The notes below the pieces were generated by a model. The model did no database searches and was not told where the DNA came from. It worked only from the letters and a program-made list of their open reading frames with translations. Source: Thermomicrobiaceae bacterium (GTDB taxonomy: Bacteria > Chloroflexota > Chloroflexia > Thermomicrobiales > Thermomicrobiaceae). From it: DNA of 7,311 nucleotides. The translations under genes were made by a program, and so were the position numbers. Of the stretch, positions 5,127 to 7,311 are shown one piece after another (position 1 is the first letter of the stretch; each line of letters begins with the position of its first letter). The stretch lies in NCBI GenBank assembly GCA_007123655.1, contig SKKR01000516.1:1-7311 (forward strand). The letters run 5' to 3'.

Positions 5127-5357
5127 ATGCGGATGTTCATCTGGGGGCCGGCGGTCGTCATTCCGCTGGTGGCGGTTGTTTTCTCAATGGTGGTGTTTCT
5201 GGGTATCGCGTTCATTATGGACGCCATCTACCCGGCATCCCTGACATTCGGCACGATTCTGTTCATTGTCATCAGTGCCGGCGCCTGGCTGCTCGCCCGG
5301 CGAACCGAACCGGCCGATTCGGGGCACCAGGGCGACGAGTCCACCGACCACGCCTGA
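5127..5357 (+). CDS. Small two-helix membrane protein of unknown function
   Basis: 76 residues; family not recognised. Two hydrophobic helices, about 5-31 and 40-58, are joined by a short loop (D-A-I-Y-P-A-S). The second ends in A-R-R, suggesting by the positive-inside rule that the acidic, hydrophilic tail (59-76) is cytoplasmic. GAGGAG (5115-5120) stands 6 nt before the ATG. The stop is 22 bp from the SDR start, so the two are probably one transcript. Length and topology fit a membrane helper or an uncharacterised small membrane protein; no catalytic residues are evident. Confidence 0.7.
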   Translation: MRMFIWGPAVVIPLVAVVFSMVVFLGIAFIMDAIYPASLTFGTILFIVISAGAWLLARRTEPADSGHQGDESTDHA

Positions 5358-5379
5358 GCCGGAGTCCGGAGACAGAGCA

Positions 5380-6096
5380 ATGAGTCAGTTGCAGGGCAAG
5401 GTGGCGCTCGTAACCGGCGCCGGCAGCGGCGTTGGCCGGGCGGTGAGCGTGGCGCTTGCCCGTGAAGGCGCGGCGGTCGGGCTCATGGGTCGCCGGCTCG
5501 GCCCGCTCGAGCAATGCGCGCACCTGGTCCGTGAAGCCGGCGGCCAGGCCGTGGTACTCCCCGCGGACGTTTCCGACGAACACGCCGTCGTGGCGATGCT
5601 GGAGCAACTCGCCGAATCCTGCGGAGGCATTGATATATTGATCAACTCTGCCGGCGTCGGGATCTACGGTCCGGTTGAGTCATATACCCTGGATGACTGG
5701 CGGCTGACGATCGATACCAACCTCACCGGCGTGTTCCTCTGTTCCCGTTATGTTCTCCCGTACATGCGCGAGCGAGGCAGTGGGTGCATCATCACCCTCT
5801 CCTCTGGCGCCGGGCGTAAAGGTGTCGCGAATCTCGGGGCGTACGCGGCGTCCAAGTTCGCGGTGATTGGTTTCATGGAGTCGCTGGCGGAAGAGGTCGG
5901 TCAGTACGGGATCAAATGCTCGACGATCATTCCGGGCAGCGTTCTGACGGACTTCGGGCCGGAGGCCCTCGCGGACAAGCGCCTGCAGACCGACCGAAAG
6001 TTCCTCGAACCCGATGACGTAGCCGAAGCGATCGTCAACCTTCTCCGCCAGCCCGGCAAGGCGTGGACGCAGGAGCTCCATCTCTGGCCGTTCTAG
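5380..6096 (+). CDS. Short-chain dehydrogenase/reductase (classical SDR), NADPH type
   Basis: 238 residues, a full-length classical SDR with a cytoplasmic Rossmann fold. The nucleotide-binding glycine motif is T12-G13-x-x-x-G17-x-G19. R38-R39 after the second strand favour NADP(H) over NAD(H), and D63 sits in the usual adenine-ring loop (ADV). The structural motif is N89-S-A-G92 (the usual second Asn is Ser). The catalytic set is N114, S141/S142, Y155 and K159 (YAASK), followed by the PG-S-V-x-T loop near 184-190. It lacks FabG-specific features I could point to, so the substrate (a ketone or alcohol) is unassigned. The start at 5380 gives the normal short N-terminus and has GGAGA about 8 nt upstream; the longer open frame upstream overlaps the 76-aa gene and is not coding. 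Probably the second gene of a two-gene transcript. Confidence 0.94.
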   Translation: MSQLQGKVALVTGAGSGVGRAVSVALAREGAAVGLMGRRLGPLEQCAHLVREAGGQAVVLPADVSDEHAVVAMLEQLAESCGGIDILINSAGVGIYGPVESYTLDDWRLTIDTNLTGVFLCSRYVLPYMRERGSGCIITLSSGAGRKGVANLGAYAASKFAVIGFMESLAEEVGQYGIKCSTIIPGSVLTDFGPEALADKRLQTDRKFLEPDDVAEAIVNLLRQPGKAWTQELHLWPF

Positions 6097-6167
6097 ACCG
6101 TTTCTCCCCGGCGTTTACGGGCCTCGCAGGGGCCGACGACTCGAGTCTGTCCCATAACGTTCTCGCA

Positions 6168-6299
6168 GGTAGTGGCGGGCGACTCTGCCCGCCATTCTGC
6201 GCTGACAAGCGACGCATTACGCGACGCTTCAGGGCGTCAATGTAGTGTACGCGTAAACGCCCATATCCACAGTGGCGCATACGGAGCTGCGCCACTACC
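6168..6299. repeat. 132-bp hairpin-rich element with 10-bp terminal inverted repeats (REP/MITE-like)
   Basis: GGTAGTGGCG (6168-6177) and CGCCACTACC (6290-6299) are perfect terminal inverted repeats. Each end also forms its own hairpin: GGCGGGC/GCCCGCC (6174-6180 with 6187-6193, extending to 6171-6196) and AGTGGCGCA/TGCGCCACT (6271-6279 with 6288-6296). A third nested fold fills the middle: TTACGCG/CGCGTAA (6217-6223 with 6250-6256) enclosing GACGC/GCGTC (6223-6227 with 6234-6238). It has no coding content and lies between convergent genes, typical for REP/BIME or MITE elements. Only one full copy is in the window, so repetitiveness is inferred. It may also serve as a terminator for the SDR transcript. 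Confidence 0.55.
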
Positions 6300-6486
6300 G
6301 GGTTGAGGCTTCTGAGACACCCTCACCTTGTCGGCCCGGAAACAGGATCACCGCGATCCGCTTGGGGTCGTGCGACCCTACGTCCACATGGAATTGTATT
6401 CAAGCTTTCTGAGAAAGGGTTTTGCACCTGTCCAGAGATCGCTGCCCGCTCGCGTCCGCAGCATCGAGTGGACAGTGAGCCGCCGC
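6300..6486. other. Remainder of convergent intergenic region
   Basis: Together with 6097-6167 and the element at 6168-6299 this makes a 390-bp gap between convergent genes. I see no gene in it. There are two small hairpins: GGGTC/GACCC around 6365-6378, and CTTTC/GAAAG followed by GGGTTTT around 6406-6423. The second is a weak plus-strand terminator candidate. Confidence 0.5.
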
Positions 6487-6765
6487 TTATCTCCAGCGCC
6501 GCAGAAGGGTGATCGCAACGACGATCGCCAGAAACAGCCCGGCGGCACCGCCCAGCATCACCAGATCCAGGCCTTGCTCTGTCTCGCCATCCACCTGCCG
6601 GGTGAGGCCGGCCGAGAGAACTCCAACACCATCGGTTATGTCGAGATGACCGGTGAAGGCGAGATTTCCCGTGGTCGCGACCGGTGTGGCTACTGACCAT
6701 CCGCTACCCAGCAGCGTCGCCGCGCACATCACCGTTACGACCAGCGCGAACCGCGTGACGATCAC
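6487..6765 (-). CDS. Small exported single-TM protein of unknown function
   Basis: 92 residues. An N-terminal signal peptide (about 1-26, a hydrophobic core ending S-V-A before T27) is followed by roughly 40 exposed residues (T27-G65), one membrane helix (68-88) and a short basic tail R89-R90-W91-R92: a type I membrane protein. The ectodomain contains L35-A-F-T-G39, which resembles a sortase E-like LAxTG motif, but 28 residues separate it from the membrane helix, so sorting is unlikely. The GTG start has AGGGGG upstream, overlapping the stop codon of the previous gene (TAG followed by GGGGG). With only 12 bp between the genes, translational coupling is likely. It probably works with the TIMP-like protein on the outer face of the membrane (inference). 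No homologue recognised. Confidence 0.7.
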   Translation of the reverse strand: MIVTRFALVVTVMCAATLLGSGWSVATPVATTGNLAFTGHLDITDGVGVLSAGLTRQVDGETEQGLDLVMLGGAAGLFLAIVVAITLLRRWR

Positions 6766-6777
6766 CGCGGGTGCCCC

Positions 6778-7311
6778 CTAACGATACGGATCATCTTCAT
6801 CGTCCATCCCGACTCTCGCCCGGCGCAGAACCAGCACGATCGCCACCATTATGCTGACCAGGATCAGGACAAGCAGGAACACGAATGGCCCGGCGTCCGA
6901 TACTGTGTCATCCGGTTCCGCCTGGGCGGTGACTTCGCTTCCCTGTCCGAGCACGTCGAGATCTTCGTCCGCGCGCTCTAGCAGCGTGGTCCGATGATAA
7001 AGCGCGGTCGTCAAAAAGGTCTCCCCGCCATAGGCGTAGACAAGATAGGATTCGCCATCCTCGAATGGATAGCCGCACGTCGCCTCGTCCTGGTGCGTCT
7101 CGACCGTCACCTGTGATTGTTCGACGCCCTTCCAGGCGCGGTCGACGTCGAACGTGACGGCCTCGAACTGCTCGCTCGGGTCGTCATCCACCGGCGCGAT
7201 GCCGGTAACCTGTCCGGAGAACACCGCGGCGGCTTCATCCAGTGCTTCCTCCGGTGGAGGCGGCTCCTCGAAGTCGCAGGCGTAGGCAGATTCCGGCGAT
7301 AGCCCGCCCCA
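6778..7311 (-). CDS. TIMP-like exported, membrane-anchored protein (5' end outside window)
   Basis: 177 visible residues; the frame stays open to the window edge, so part of the signal peptide is missing. The visible part starts near the end of that peptide (S-A-Y-A, then a mature N-terminal Cys12), followed by a Pro/Glu segment and a strand E-A-L-D-E-A-A-A-V-F-S-G-Q-V. Next come F-D-V-D-R-A-W-K-G, the ATC-GYPFEDGESYLVYA block (Cys79), and one membrane helix (about 145-168) with an R-R-A-R stop-transfer and an acidic cytoplasmic tail. This order matches bacterial proteins annotated as tissue-inhibitor-of-metalloproteinase (TIMP/NTR-fold)-like, which are exported and tethered; their targets are unknown. 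Family members usually have C-S-C at the N-terminus and a further Cys near the C-terminal strand (recalled pattern). Here only Cys12 and Cys79 remain, enough for one disulfide. Starting at the internal GTG (7224) would lose the signal sequence and first Cys, so it is rejected. Confidence 0.75.
   Translation of the reverse strand, partial: WGGLSPESAYACDFEEPPPPEEALDEAAAVFSGQVTGIAPVDDDPSEQFEAVTFDVDRAWKGVEQSQVTVETHQDEATCGYPFEDGESYLVYAYGGETFLTTALYHRTTLLERADEDLDVLGQGSEVTAQAEPDDTVSDAGPFVFLLVLILVSIMVAIVLVLRRARVGMDDEDDPYR

Noticed and set aside
6649..6663. LAFTG as a sortase sorting signal in the 92-aa protein
   Set aside because: Sorting motifs sit directly before the membrane helix; here 28 residues intervene.
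7276..7290. Lipobox (lipoprotein signal) at SAYAC of the TIMP-like protein
   Set aside because: The -3 residue is Ala and the -2 residue Tyr, not the Leu/Val-led pattern needed; signal peptidase I cleavage fits better.

Overview
The window is GC-rich chromosomal-type DNA. It carries eight confident protein genes, two small paralogous genes of unknown function, and several structured intergenic elements. I saw no rRNA, tRNA, CRISPR array or complete insertion sequence. GC-rich codon use, GTG starts, Shine-Dalgarno-led genes, a Gram-positive-type LexA box and a membrane-anchored TIMP-like secreted protein fit a Chloroflexota (Thermomicrobia-like) or actinobacterial host. That assignment is an inference from style, not from a marker gene.

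Left part (1-2502): an MFS drug:H+ antiporter-type gene on the minus strand (108-1358) is divergent from a plus-strand pair, DoxX-like membrane protein (1599-1994) and PPOX/FDOR split-barrel flavin/F420 protein (2017-2502). The pair is 22 bp apart and probably an operon.

Centre (2503-3525): two small basic proteins of 75 and 74 aa (2743-2970 and 3236-3460) align without gaps over 62 residues (22 identities) and share the block AGARISG. Each is preceded by the same promoter layout: a TTCAC -35 region, 17 bp, then GCACGTGTT running into the -10 region. Downstream of that promoter each has a GAAC...GTTC inverted repeat. In the second copy this is a 24-bp palindrome containing CGAAC-N4-GTTCG, the LexA (SOS) box of Gram-positive bacteria, at about +1 to +24. 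This duplicated promoter-operator-gene module is the most interesting part of the window. It ends at a strong hairpin-plus-T terminator (3491-3523) shared with the converging second MFS gene.

Right part (3523-7311): a second 12-TM MFS transporter on the minus strand (3523-4764) is divergent from a plus-strand pair, a 76-aa two-helix membrane protein (5127-5357) and an NADPH-type SDR oxidoreductase (5380-6096). Convergent to these is a minus-strand pair: a TIMP-like exported, membrane-anchored protein cut by the window edge (6778-7311), followed 12 bp later by a 92-aa signal-peptide/single-TM protein (6487-6765). Between the convergent pairs lies a 132-bp hairpin-rich element with 10-bp terminal inverted repeats (6168-6299), resembling a REP/MITE-type repeat.
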